Shown in pieces: positions 17,565 to 25,879 of a DNA stretch of 64,000 bases (position 1 is the first letter of the stretch; each line of letters starts with the position of its first letter). Source of the DNA: Paenibacillus sp. JJ-223. Its GTDB lineage: Bacteria > Bacillota > Bacilli > Paenibacillales > Paenibacillaceae. The stretch spans positions 231,329-295,328 of the forward strand of contig NZ_CAKMMP010000007.1 of the NCBI RefSeq assembly GCF_927798175.1. The letters are read 5' to 3'. Position numbers and translations under genes: made by a program. The notes under the pieces were generated by a model, which searched no databases, was not told the origin of the DNA, and saw nothing but the letters and a program-made list of their open reading frames with translations.

Positions 17565-18038
17565 CTATAAATCGAAATCCGCCCTCTCTCGATGGCTGGA
17601 GCTAAAAATAGAACTAGGATAATTTATGGCTATAGGCGGAATGCGGTCTTCCGGAAAAAATTGAAGCTGCTTCATCTCTTCGTTTTCCCGCTGCAGCTCA
17701 CCCTCGCGAATCGTACACTCAAACACAATCGTGATATATTCAACCTGATGCCCGTTCGCATACGTAAATCGGTAGGTTTCTCCGCCATATACGCCAATGA
17801 TCCGTTCCGGATGAATCGTTAAACCTGTTTCTTCGAATGCTTCCCGAATCATGGCTTCCGCCGGCGTTTCTCCCAGCTCGATCGCTCCCGCGATCAAGCC
17901 CCACTTCTCTTCATGATGCTTCCTGCCAAACAACATTTCACCATGTTCATTACGGATCACTCCGGCCACGCCTGGCATAAAAATCAGCTGGTTGCTGACC
18001 TTTTCTCTCAAGTTTTTATAATAATCCGACATGCCCAT
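17565..18038 (-). CDS. NUDIX hydrolase
   Basis: A 157-residue protein with a complete Nudix box at about residues 51-73 ('GAIELGETPAEAMIREAFEE' then TGL), which binds the metal and hydrolyses a nucleoside diphosphate linked to another group. Flanking features ('WGLIAGAIELG', 'YRFTYANGHQVEYITIVFEC') fit the ADP-ribose/nucleotide-sugar branch. AGGAGGTG precedes the ATG. The next gene upstream on this strand ends 50 bases away. Confidence 0.88.
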   Translation of the reverse strand: MGMSDYYKNLREKVSNQLIFMPGVAGVIRNEHGEMLFGRKHHEEKWGLIAGAIELGETPAEAMIREAFEETGLTIHPERIIGVYGGETYRFTYANGHQVEYITIVFECTIREGELQRENEEMKQLQFFPEDRIPPIAINYPSSIFSSSHRERADFDL

Positions 18039-18088
18039 AAGAGGACACCTCCTATACTCGCTCTACCCGTCTGCCGCCTGCCTTCCGT

Positions 18089-19246
18089 TCATTCCTCCTG
18101 AGCACTGGGCTCATCTGCAAAATGCTCGAAATAATCCGCAAATGTCCGATAGAGCCATACAAAATGATCGACCTCAAGCTCATAATGTCCCGTGAATTCC
18201 ACGTGAGTCGGTTGACCTTGATCCTGGATGATGCGGTGTCCGTATTCACCTAACCATACGCTCTGAAAAGCCAGCTTGGCCTGAACGGCAACACTTAGAG
18301 CCCGAAACCAATCCCTAACGGAAAGCGACCGAGAGAAGACGCCGTCCAATTTCCATTTTTGCGGAATGAAATGCACGATCATTTCGTCTTCCTCGCCTTC
18401 CATTTCCTCTTCCACGACTAGGATCCCGCCTAGCGACACTTTTAAATTTTCGCCAATGTGCTTATAAGCCAATGCCTTTCGAGATTGAGGGACCGAACCG
18501 TATGACACGCCATACTCGTTCTCTCCATACCCGTCTTCCAGATACTTCATAATGGGTGCATCCAGATCTACAAGGATTACAAGTTCGTCCTCTTCCATGA
18601 TGCGCCCGTGATTTTCAACATATTGACGCAGGGCTGCTCTCTGCTCTTTCCTGATGATAAGAGAGTACTTCTCCTGCTGACGATAATGCGTCCCGTACCG
18701 CTGCAGCTCTCTGGGCCAATGCCTGACAAACCCGTTCATCCTGCGGACAAAATCCATCCTGGTCCCTTGAGAAAAACCATCTTCTTTGAACTCCAGCAAC
18801 GCTTCTTTGCCGTTTCCGTAAATAATCCGCTGCCCCTCGGCTTCCATATCCATGTATGTAATGATCGCATCCACATGTTTGCTTAACGCGACAAACCAGC
18901 TTCTGACCGCATTCGATTCTTGAAGCATGAGACTCATATCCGAAGTCACGGCGGCAAAACGAATACGCAATCGTTCCGGATCGTGATCCAGCTGATCTTC
19001 CGAATACTCTATAGCGCCAATTCTTGCCTTATTCCCTGGAAGGAGCGAGCGTCCAATTTCATCCTGATCATAATGCGGCCTAAATGAATACCCTCCCTCC
19101 AAATACTTCAATATCGCGGAGTCCACGTCAAAATGAAGGCAAAAGCTGTTCGTGCCTGTCAGCTCCCCATGTGCTTGGACATAACGGAATAGACGCTCCT
19201 TCTGATCCTTGCGAATGATAAGCCTATAGTTATAGTCGAGTCCCAT
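18089..19246 (-). CDS. Hypothetical protein built of two tandem homologous halves
   Basis: The 385-residue protein contains two copies of an approximately 190-residue module. 'YNYRLIIRKDQKERLFRYV' and 'ILKYLEGGY' in the first half match 'EKYSLIIRKEQRAALRQYV' and 'IMKYLEDGY' in the second, and 'VRSWFVALS' with 'GQRIIYG' matches 'VRDWFRALS' with 'GHRIIQD'. No signal peptide or membrane segment is present and I do not recognise the family. The ATG at 19246 follows GGGGGGATC; the 35 extra codons upstream are probably not translated. Upstream lies a terminator-like hairpin. Confidence 0.75.
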   Translation of the reverse strand: MGLDYNYRLIIRKDQKERLFRYVQAHGELTGTNSFCLHFDVDSAILKYLEGGYSFRPHYDQDEIGRSLLPGNKARIGAIEYSEDQLDHDPERLRIRFAAVTSDMSLMLQESNAVRSWFVALSKHVDAIITYMDMEAEGQRIIYGNGKEALLEFKEDGFSQGTRMDFVRRMNGFVRHWPRELQRYGTHYRQQEKYSLIIRKEQRAALRQYVENHGRIMEEDELVILVDLDAPIMKYLEDGYGENEYGVSYGSVPQSRKALAYKHIGENLKVSLGGILVVEEEMEGEEDEMIVHFIPQKWKLDGVFSRSLSVRDWFRALSVAVQAKLAFQSVWLGEYGHRIIQDQGQPTHVEFTGHYELEVDHFVWLYRTFADYFEHFADEPSAQEE

Positions 19247-19263
19247 TCGATCCCCCCAAAACA

Positions 19264-19290
19264 TGAAAACCAAGTGCGCAAACACTTGGC
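19264..19290 (-). promoter_or_regulatory. Terminator-like hairpin in the leader of the duplicated-module gene
   Basis: On the minus strand CCAAGTG-TTTGCG-CACTTGG is followed by TTTT and ends about ten bases before the ribosome binding site of the gene starting at 19246. It could be an attenuator, or a terminator for an unannotated transcript. Confidence 0.45.
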
Positions 19291-19400
19291 TTCCTATTTC
19301 CCTGCACAAATATGAATTCAACATCGCAGAAGGGCACATGCTGTATACCATTTTATCTATATTTTACCGGCATACGCTCCTGGGCACAATCACTGTCGTG

Positions 19401-20033
19401 CTACAAATCTTTTCTTTTGAACACATTCACCGTCACATAAAAGGAAGCGATGAACAATGCCAGAATGCTAATCGCAATGACAAGCAGTAACGGAAAACCG
19501 ACCAGATTGCGTTCATTCGCCAAATTAAAGAGGTATGCTGCCGGCTGAGCCAGCAAAATCATGGCAACCAAAAACACCACGTTAATGACGCCTGCCCCCT
19601 TTTTGCTCAAAGAATAAAACAAAGGCATGTAGATCGAAATCAGCACCAGCAGTATGCCCAGCGGAACCAGAACACCCAGCACCGTATAGTCGGGCTTGTT
19701 CAAGCTGTACTCCGGCGCAAACCGCGCCACGGCGGCATGGATGACAAAGGAGGCCAGTATGCCGAATAGCGAGTACAGGATCGCCATCATATATTTCGCC
19801 CGCACGATCTGCTTGCGGCTAATCGGCAGGGTGACGAGAAAATTGTGGTTGTGGTTTTTGATATCGATCATCGTCGCCAGCATGACGGAACCAAACGCGG
19901 TATAGATGCCGACATAATAGAAGGATAACTCCATGCTCGGAATGAATGCCACGCTGAAAATAACCAAATATAGAAGCACCGTCCATTGCGAGCTCTTGAG
20001 CGCGATAAAATCTTTGCGAAGCAGGTTAAGCAT
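19401..20033 (-). CDS. ABC-2 type exporter permease
   Basis: A 210-residue integral membrane protein with six hydrophobic segments, starting 'MLNLLRKDFIALKSSQW' and containing 'LVTLPISRKQIVRAKYMM', which is characteristic of the ABC-2 membrane family that partners YtrB/PmtA-like ATPases. AAGGAGG precedes the ATG, which lies inside the last codons of the ATPase gene (overlap of eight bases). With the GntR regulator this forms a YtrABC/Pmt-like export module, which in related bacteria removes antimicrobial peptides or amphipathic peptides. Confidence 0.85.
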   Translation of the reverse strand: MLNLLRKDFIALKSSQWTVLLYLVIFSVAFIPSMELSFYYVGIYTAFGSVMLATMIDIKNHNHNFLVTLPISRKQIVRAKYMMAILYSLFGILASFVIHAAVARFAPEYSLNKPDYTVLGVLVPLGILLVLISIYMPLFYSLSKKGAGVINVVFLVAMILLAQPAAYLFNLANERNLVGFPLLLVIAISILALFIASFYVTVNVFKRKDL

Positions 20034-20892
20034 GAATGCGTCCTCCTTTTGCCGTGAAATACATGATGTCCTCCAGCGAAGCTTTCTCCAGCAAGGCATC
20101 GTGCCCGAACAATTGTTTAGCATGACTCCGGTTACCCACCAATCCTTCAAAACCGACCGCCGTCTCGCGAATGCCGACGAATTCGCTGCGAATGTCCGCA
20201 TCCAGCAGCTCCGGGCCTCCTTTGACGATGGCGTACCGCTCCAGCACTTCCTCTTTGGCTTCATTGAACACCAGCTTGCCGCGATGAATGAAGGCAATGT
20301 AATCCGCGATGCGGTCGAGATCCGTCGTGATATGCGTTGAGAACATGATCGACTTGTTCTCGTCTTGCATCATATCCGCAAGCAGGTCCAGCATCTCCCG
20401 GCGGAACACGGGGTCCAGCCCGGAGGTCGGTTCGTCCATGATCAGAAGCTCGGCATCGTGGGATAGCGCAAGGGCCAGCGCCAGCTTGATTTTCATACCT
20501 TTGGACAGCTCCTCGACCTTCTTCCGGGGAGACAGCTCGAACTGCTCCAGCAAATCGTTAAATTTCCCTTCATTCCAGCGGTCGTAGAAGGGGGCGATCA
20601 TTTTTTTCAGGTCACGGATATTCAGATGCTCGTAATAAAAGCATTCATCGGATACAATCCCGATACGCTGCTTGATCTCTACTTCATGCTTGGACATGTC
20701 CCTGCCGAATATTTTCACGTTTCCTTGGTCTGGGCGAACCAGGCCGAGAATCATTTTGATCACCGTGCTTTTGCCGACGCCGTTCGGGCCGATCAAGCCG
20801 GTGATATATCCTTTCTTCACGTTCAGGGACACATTGTCCACGGTAAACTGAGGGTACCTTTTGGTGAGATGGCGTGCTTCAATGGCATTCAT
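20026..20892 (-). CDS. ABC exporter ATP-binding protein (YtrB/PmtA-like)
   Basis: The 288-residue ATPase has Walker A 'GPNGVGKST', signature 'ELSKGMKIKLALALAL', Walker B 'LLIMDEPTSGLDP' and 'STHITTDLDRIAD'. The variant 'LSKGM' signature is typical of the BcrA/YtrB group. A 70-residue C-terminal extension follows the core. It overlaps the GntR gene upstream and the permease downstream, so the three are one translationally coupled operon. Confidence 0.88.
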   Translation of the reverse strand: MNAIEARHLTKRYPQFTVDNVSLNVKKGYITGLIGPNGVGKSTVIKMILGLVRPDQGNVKIFGRDMSKHEVEIKQRIGIVSDECFYYEHLNIRDLKKMIAPFYDRWNEGKFNDLLEQFELSPRKKVEELSKGMKIKLALALALSHDAELLIMDEPTSGLDPVFRREMLDLLADMMQDENKSIMFSTHITTDLDRIADYIAFIHRGKLVFNEAKEEVLERYAIVKGGPELLDADIRSEFVGIRETAVGFEGLVGNRSHAKQLFGHDALLEKASLEDIMYFTAKGGRIHA

Positions 20893-21272
20893 TCTGTGCG
20901 TTCCTCCTCAAACAATAATTGGAAGTGCTCAATGACTTCCTGTCTGCTCATGCTTAATTCCTTGCTCTCGCGGATGACGTCCAGCATTTTGGCTTCCAGC
21001 CGTTTCATGCGCTGTTCCCGGATAAAATCCGTATTGGCTCCCGACACAAAGGATCCCTTGCCGAGAACCGAGTCGATCAGCTGCTCCTTTTCCAATTCCT
21101 CGTAGGCCCGCTTTGTCGTAATGACGCTGACCTGCAAATCCTTGGCCAACTGCCGAATGGAAGGCAGGCTGTCCCCCGGGGCCAATTCGCCGCTCAGGAT
21201 GCTCTGCCGAATCTGGCTGATGATCTGAACGTAGATGGGATCGGTCGACGCGTTCGATATGATGACTTTTAT
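20889..21272 (-). CDS. GntR family (YtrA subfamily) regulator with apparent AUA start
   Basis: From 21272 the frame encodes 127 residues, the usual YtrA length. The winged-helix domain runs 'DPIYVQIISQIRQSILSGEL', 'PSIRQLAKDLQVSVITTKRAY' and 'GKGSFVSG', followed by a short dimerisation tail. No ATG, GTG or TTG exists in frame upstream of a TTG at 21185, and starting there would delete the first helix of the DNA-binding domain. The codon where homologues start is ATA (21270-21272), eight bases after a perfect AAGGAGG. It overlaps the ATPase gene by four bases and is expected to repress its own operon. Confidence 0.75.
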   Translation of the reverse strand: MKVIISNASTDPIYVQIISQIRQSILSGELAPGDSLPSIRQLAKDLQVSVITTKRAYEELEKEQLIDSVLGKGSFVSGANTDFIREQRMKRLEAKMLDVIRESKELSMSRQEVIEHFQLLFEEERTE

Positions 21273-21298
21273 GCCTGTAACCTCCTTGCGGTGTATCC

Positions 21299-21330
21299 GT
21301 GTATATACTGTATATGTATAATATATACAC
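21299..21330. promoter_or_regulatory. Operator and promoter region of the GntR-ABC operon
   Basis: A perfect inverted repeat GTGTATATA-N14-TATATACAC lies about 27 bases upstream of the regulator start. It overlaps the likely -10 region downstream of a TTGACC -35 box (minus strand, 21343-21348). YtrA-type GntR proteins bind GTGTA/TACAC dyads, so autoregulation is likely. Confidence 0.7.
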
Positions 21331-21390
21331 TATACACTCTTTTGGTCAATGCCTTTTTTCATTTTCGGATTGTTGTTTATGGTTAAAAGA

Positions 21391-21420
21391 AACAAAAAGA
21401 CAGCCGCAACTCCGGCTGCC
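21391..21420 (-). terminator. Terminator downstream of the ATP-grasp gene
   Basis: On the minus strand GGCAGCCG, a short loop, CGGCTGTC and TTTTTG form an intrinsic terminator about 100 bases past the ATP-grasp stop. Confidence 0.8.
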
Positions 21421-21517
21421 ATCCAGGCATTCATCGCTCACAACATGCAGCATCGGCATCACGAACTTTGAATTCAACCTGTATTCTGTTGTTCAAGCCT
21501 GCCAGGCAGTCCCTTCG

Positions 21518-22258
21518 TTAAAGGCTTCGCAGTTCGTCCGTCGTACCTGTAAGTTCCGCCCATCTGGCCGATAGGAATTTGGCATAATCCAAAGCCCCGA
21601 TGCCGTATGTCCCCAGCGAATGACCATCGTTGATCTCCACCAGCTTCATATGGCCTTCCTTGTCGATGCCAAAGTCCATGCCATAAGCCGCTGGGGCATC
21701 CTTAAAATCCTTGACTGCGTTTCGTATGACGTTGACGTCCAGCTTGGAATCCCACGCCCCTTTATATCGACGGATATCCAGTATCTCTCCGTATCGAATA
21801 AAACAACGCCATTCCGTCACAAAGTCCACCACTTCGGAACACCAGACTGCGGCATCTTCCAGATCATCCATGAGTCCGATAAAATCTTTGTATTCCTTCA
21901 CGACGGTTCCGGCAAACTTTTTGGTGACATCCTTCGGTTTGACGAATACATTCCAGTGCTCCTGATCCTTGAACAGCTCCCGCATCGTCGTAACCCACAC
22001 CTTCCGGCCCAAATAGCCGGCCAAACAGGCTGGATAGTCGATTTCCTCCCGGTTGCCGGCCACCCCCAATTGTTCCAGTCGTTTTCTTACATTGCCGATG
22101 CCGCCTACGACGACATGTTCCGGATGCCTCTCCTGAATTCCGGCAATATCATGGTACTTGACCGTTTCCCAGCCCAGTGCGGTGAATCCTTCATTGGCAA
22201 TAAAGGCATTGACGTTATAGAAGTCGCCCTTTGCATTCGTCTGTATGTACGCTCTCAT
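21518..22258 (-). CDS. ATP-grasp domain protein
   Basis: A 246-residue protein of the uncharacterised ATP-grasp (R2K-like) type: 'WNVFVKPKDVTKKFAGTVV' supplies the nucleotide-binding Lys, 'SEVVDFVTEWRCFIRYGEILD' the central region, and 'YGMDFGIDKEGHMKLVEINDG' the metal-binding Glu-Asn motif. Such enzymes ligate a carboxylate to an amine using ATP; here substrates are unknown. The ATG at 22258 follows GCGAGGAG. It begins a group of small stand-alone modification genes on the minus strand. Confidence 0.75.
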   Translation of the reverse strand: MRAYIQTNAKGDFYNVNAFIANEGFTALGWETVKYHDIAGIQERHPEHVVVGGIGNVRKRLEQLGVAGNREEIDYPACLAGYLGRKVWVTTMRELFKDQEHWNVFVKPKDVTKKFAGTVVKEYKDFIGLMDDLEDAAVWCSEVVDFVTEWRCFIRYGEILDIRRYKGAWDSKLDVNVIRNAVKDFKDAPAAYGMDFGIDKEGHMKLVEINDGHSLGTYGIGALDYAKFLSARWAELTGTTDELRSL

Positions 22259-22335
22259 CGACCGTTCTCCTCGCTTTTTTACTTTTCGTAAAAGTCCCAC
22301 AATCAGAGGCAATCTTCCCGCCCACTCCGGGGGCG

Positions 22336-22818
22336 CTAAATCAATGCCTTAACCATGTGTATAGTGATCATCGACTTCTCTTCCGTCTTTGTTATACGGA
22401 GATCAAATGGTTTGAAACCCTGCTTGGCGTAAAAAGCCAAGCCTCGTGAATTGGTGCTATGGCAGGCCAAACGGAGCGTTTGGCTGCCCAGGCTGTTTTT
22501 CGCTTTGTCCAGCATGACGCCAATCAAAAATGGCGCCGCCCCTGTGCCCCGATACCCGGGTGAGACGATCACATTGCCAAGCCAACACGTCCTTTCGGCA
22601 GGGTCGTTTCCGTATATGTTTGCATAGGCCACGACTTCATTCGTATGTTTATTCAGAACAACCGTCGGCTCGTGGCGATCCTGCAATAAACTCAGAATTT
22701 GATCGGGCGTTAGCGGGTATGTAAATCGGGGACTGATATAGTAAAGTTCTTCCTCGTTCTGCGGAAAAGTACAGATCGTTTCCAAATCGATATTTTCAAG
22801 ATTTCTGTGAATGTACAT
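22336..22818 (-). CDS. GNAT family N-acetyltransferase
   Basis: A 160-residue acetyltransferase with the acetyl-CoA site 'LGNVIVSPGYRGTGAAPFLI' (R-G-x-G-A variant of the RxxGxG motif) and 'NSRGLAFYAKQGFKPF' near the end. The ATG at 22818 is preceded by GGAGAGG. It ends 77 bases before the ATP-grasp start on the same strand and begins 22 bases after the phosphotransferase stop, so an operon of modification enzymes is plausible. Acceptor unknown. Confidence 0.85.
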   Translation of the reverse strand: MYIHRNLENIDLETICTFPQNEEELYYISPRFTYPLTPDQILSLLQDRHEPTVVLNKHTNEVVAYANIYGNDPAERTCWLGNVIVSPGYRGTGAAPFLIGVMLDKAKNSLGSQTLRLACHSTNSRGLAFYAKQGFKPFDLRITKTEEKSMITIHMVKALI

Positions 22819-22840
22819 TGTCTGCCCTCTCCTTCCAAGG

Positions 22841-23650
22841 TCATATCCGCTCTTCCTGCCACCATTCATCAAAATGCTGTTTCAGAAACTCTACCTCTTT
22901 CTGGTAATGATCAAGATGGCCTTCTTCCACCATTTTGACGAATGCGGCCTCTCCAGCAGCTGCGCGCTCGGACAACGTTGTACACATGTGCTGAATTCGG
23001 GAGATTACCCATGCTTTAAGACTGCCGGGCACTAAAATACCATAAGCATCTAAAAAAAGTCCGATGCGTCTTCCCCGTTCGGCAGCATGAACCTTTGGGT
23101 CATACTCCACGACAACGCGATCCTCACTTCCTGGTGAAATACCCGATAAAGGAACAGATGTATACAACATATACACGATGTCCCAAATGCGAGGCCCCGG
23201 ACCTGCCATATCGAAGTCAATCAGACCAACGGGATGTTCTCCGTCAAAAACGACGTTATACAAGGCCGCATCGTTATGGCAAACCACCTCATGCAAGGAA
23301 GGATCAGGGTAAGCCTGTAGGGAGTCCACCGAAGACTTGAAGCCGACGGTTGCATCATGGTAGCTTCTAAGAAGGGTTGCAAGCGAAACCAATACTTCAT
23401 CCGACCACATCGTTCTGTCTATTTCGGGATAATCGTTTCCCGGAACTACGCCCTCCAGATACGTCAGAATTTCTCGCCCCTTCTCATCCATCCCCCTAAA
23501 CCTGGGCGTATTCGGATAACCCACCTTTTCAAGATGCTGCAGCAGTTCATGTACATACGAATCGGATTGGACGCTGCGGCGCACTGTTCCTCCAATTCGG
23601 ACGACGTGATTCACGTTTCCTCCAGAAAGAATTTCTTCACGCTCCGGCAT
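22841..23650 (-). CDS. Aminoglycoside phosphotransferase family protein
   Basis: The 269-residue product has the APH/choline-kinase core: 'VVRIGGTVRRS' N-lobe, catalytic 'VVCHNDAALYNVV' (HND at about 125-127) and metal-binding 'LIDFDMAGPGPRIWDI' (about 143-158). The N-lobe Lys is not obvious, as in many members of this branch. Whether it phosphorylates an antibiotic or a small metabolite cannot be told. GAAGGAGAC precedes the ATG. The acetyltransferase gene follows at 22 bases. Confidence 0.82.
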   Translation of the reverse strand: MPEREEILSGGNVNHVVRIGGTVRRSVQSDSYVHELLQHLEKVGYPNTPRFRGMDEKGREILTYLEGVVPGNDYPEIDRTMWSDEVLVSLATLLRSYHDATVGFKSSVDSLQAYPDPSLHEVVCHNDAALYNVVFDGEHPVGLIDFDMAGPGPRIWDIVYMLYTSVPLSGISPGSEDRVVVEYDPKVHAAERGRRIGLFLDAYGILVPGSLKAWVISRIQHMCTTLSERAAAGEAAFVKMVEEGHLDHYQKEVEFLKQHFDEWWQEERI

Positions 23651-23702
23651 GCAAAGGTCTCCTTCATCTATGTATTTTTCATATCGCCATATCCTTTACC
23701 CT

Positions 23703-24095
23703 TTATTGCAGCACGGTGCCGTTAAGATACTGTCTCTTTTGCTCGATCGTATCTGCAAGCCACACAGCCAATCCTTCTTTGCTCACATATATCACCTCGC
23801 CGATTTTGAAATAGGGGAACATCGTTCCTGGAAAAGTTCCATTATCATTTAGTTTCTTCTGTTCGGAAGCGATAATATTTTGAACATCGTTTTCCGAGAG
23901 ATTCAGATAATCGGCCGCCTCAGCGATACTTAAAATTGGCCCGTATTCATTAGGATTAGACGACGACGCGACGGTTGGGACGCTTGTGTCCACGATGATC
24001 GACTCTGGTTGATTGCTTACGAAAATCCAGCTTCCTATAATGATGGACAACCCGATAATCCCGCTGGATATGGCGGAATAGTTATTGGTTTTCAT
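23703..24095 (-). CDS. Membrane-anchored protein with excisionase-like helix-turn-helix domain
   Basis: The 130-residue protein has one N-terminal hydrophobic segment (about residues 10-28), a Ser/Thr/Pro linker, then 'ILSIAEAADYLNLSENDVQNII' and 'FPYFKIGEVIYVSKEGLAVWL', a pattern seen in MerR/excisionase-type winged helix domains. The short basic 'MKTNN' start leaves orientation uncertain; if the tail is outside, the DNA-binding-like domain has been reused. GAGGAGGATC precedes the ATG. It stands alone between a phosphotransferase and a hypothetical gene. Confidence 0.7.
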   Translation of the reverse strand: MKTNNYSAISSGIIGLSIIIGSWIFVSNQPESIIVDTSVPTVASSSNPNEYGPILSIAEAADYLNLSENDVQNIIASEQKKLNDNGTFPGTMFPYFKIGEVIYVSKEGLAVWLADTIEQKRQYLNGTVLQ

Positions 24096-24223
24096 CTATT
24101 GATCCTCCTCGTTACGCCTCTTTTCTTCCTTGCTTTCACATACGAGTCCGTACTCAACCATCTTATTCGAACGCAGTCTTAAGACCAAACTCAAATTCCC
24201 TCCTTGATGGTGATATGCTCCAA

Positions 24224-24697
24224 TCAATTCCATTTCTCATAATCCTTTAAAATAAACTCCCCTTCTACTTCAAGAATCGTATCTGGTTTACTTCCATCGT
24301 AATAGCTGATGTCTGTCGTTCTCCCTGCCCACTTGAGATAAAAAACGCCCTTGTCTCTATACTCCAGTTCCACGGTGTTTTCATTAACTGCCTCATGCTC
24401 GAAATAATAGAGCCTCGCATCCAGACTTCTCGTTTCCGGATTGTATCCGTTTATAAGTTCGTATGACAAGGCCTTGAATTCTTTGAGGGCAAGATGCTCA
24501 AGGATCAACGTGATTTCCGCATCCGGATTCATGGAAAGCTCCGCCGTATCCTCAACGGACATTATGGCCGCAGGGTCTGTCTCCGTTTCAAACCATAACA
24601 TAATCGTACCATCATCGTTTCTGACGGCAAAAGCATTGGAATTCACCAATCGGAATTGTTCAATGCCGTTAAAACGTTTAAGCGTTAACGTTCCCAT
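24224..24697 (-). CDS. Hypothetical protein
   Basis: A 157-residue acidic, beta-rich protein that I do not recognise ('MGTLTLKRFNGIEQF', 'TIMLWFETETDPAAI', 'LEYRDKGVFYLKWAGRTTDISYYDG'). There is no signal peptide or membrane segment. GAGGGAGAG precedes the ATG. Domain pattern and length resemble small conserved hypothetical proteins adjacent to polymorphic loci, but nothing here supports that directly. Confidence 0.65.
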   Translation of the reverse strand: MGTLTLKRFNGIEQFRLVNSNAFAVRNDDGTIMLWFETETDPAAIMSVEDTAELSMNPDAEITLILEHLALKEFKALSYELINGYNPETRSLDARLYYFEHEAVNENTVELEYRDKGVFYLKWAGRTTDISYYDGSKPDTILEVEGEFILKDYEKWN

Positions 24698-24737
24698 TTG
24701 TTCTCTCCCTCACATTGATTCGGTAGGCTTATTTTGA

Positions 24738-25712
24738 TTATTGATAAAAGATCCGTTCTCCTCGCAAAAAAGGCCGGCATCGCTCCGCACACAAGATCGG
24801 CATTCGCTCACGCATCCCATCGTGATGCTTCTCGTTCCCAATCTGAAAGACATAGAACCCGATGATCGCAGCGAGCGTTAAACCTTCCAGCAGCAGCAAC
24901 TCGTTCTCTGAGCAAGCTCGTCCATAATACGCCTCAAGGAACGCATCCCGCCGATTCGCAGGCAGCATCATTGCACCCATCGCCGTGTCCGTCTGTGCGT
25001 AGCCCTTTCCGTAAAAACCGAAGTCGATGAACCGTACGTCACCATGCACCGTAAGGATCGCATTCCCCTGGCAAACATCGCCATGAATGAGGTCTGGCCC
25101 GTCATCCCCGCCTTCATCGGATAATCGCTCGTTCACCAACTGCAACGTTTCGTCAATGGTAGCCGCATCGGCAGGCGTAAATAAGCCTTGGGACACGCTC
25201 GAATGAATGACCTGCGCCATTCGTTTGTTGTAAGCCTTCCCCTGGCTCGGCCGTGCTTCCATGCCGGATGGATTGTACTGCCTGAAAAAAGCATGCAGCT
25301 CCGCCATATGCTTGCCCAGTTTCTTCGCAATATCGGCACCCTGCACGTCTTCTTGGCTCAGATCCCGGCCTTCCATCCACGTAAGGAGCGATGCATTCAT
25401 TTTTTGTCCATCTGCTTCAAAGGTCGTGACAAGTTCTCCGCTCTTATTCCGTACAGGCACCTGTACTTCATCCCGACTCCATTGTCCCCACTGCTCCAAC
25501 ATGTCCAGTTCTGCCAAAATCCCTGCTTCAGTATGCTGCAGTCCCTTCATCTCCTGGACAAAGGGTTCATGGATACGAAGCAGATACCGTTTGCCGTCGC
25601 TGTCCTGCACCCGATAAGTTCGGTTCTCGTTATGCCGCAAGAACGTCGGCTCGGGCCGATCCATCTCATAAGCATGTAGCAGATGCATCAGCTGCTCATG
25701 GGTCATCACCAT
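24738..25712 (-). CDS. Phosphotransferase of the homoserine kinase II/SrkA-like family
   Basis: A 324-residue APH-fold kinase with 'NRTYRVQDSDGKRYLLRIHEP' as N-lobe (Lys-containing strand), catalytic 'LIHGDVCQGNAIL' and metal-binding 'FIDFGFYGKGYAQTD'. This matches kinases that act on small molecules or proteins (SrkA/YihE, homoserine kinase II). Start choice is between ATG 25712 and ATG 25706 behind AAGGAG. It is not close in sequence to the phosphotransferase at 22841. Confidence 0.8.
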   Translation of the reverse strand: MVMTHEQLMHLLHAYEMDRPEPTFLRHNENRTYRVQDSDGKRYLLRIHEPFVQEMKGLQHTEAGILAELDMLEQWGQWSRDEVQVPVRNKSGELVTTFEADGQKMNASLLTWMEGRDLSQEDVQGADIAKKLGKHMAELHAFFRQYNPSGMEARPSQGKAYNKRMAQVIHSSVSQGLFTPADAATIDETLQLVNERLSDEGGDDGPDLIHGDVCQGNAILTVHGDVRFIDFGFYGKGYAQTDTAMGAMMLPANRRDAFLEAYYGRACSENELLLLEGLTLAAIIGFYVFQIGNEKHHDGMRERMPILCAERCRPFLRGERIFYQ

Positions 25713-25753
25713 CACGCTCCTTTTTGTATTCATTCCCGCCATGCTGCCTGTTT

Positions 25754-25796
25754 TGCCTCTCCGTTAACGTGTGGATGTTTTTTGCGGCTAATATAG
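25754..25796 (-). repeat. Partial copy of the interspersed palindromic element
   Basis: This 43-base stretch matches the right end of the copy at 34101-34295 (TGCCTCTCCGTTAACGTG, then a T-rich run and TGCGG) but has no core or other end. Confidence 0.7.
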
Positions 25797-25835
25797 AATA
25801 TCCCTTATTCTAGCATAGATGGAAATCGAGTCATA

Positions 25836-25864
25836 CGCAAAGAGGCCGCTCCGAAGAGCGACCC
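25836..25864 (-). terminator. Terminator of the fusB-like gene
   Basis: On the minus strand GGTCGCTC-TTCG-GAGCGGCC is followed by TCTTT. It begins about 15 bases after the stop codon; the UUCG tetraloop makes it stable although the T run is short. Confidence 0.75.
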
Positions 25865-25879
25865 TGTTCGTTCCTTGCG

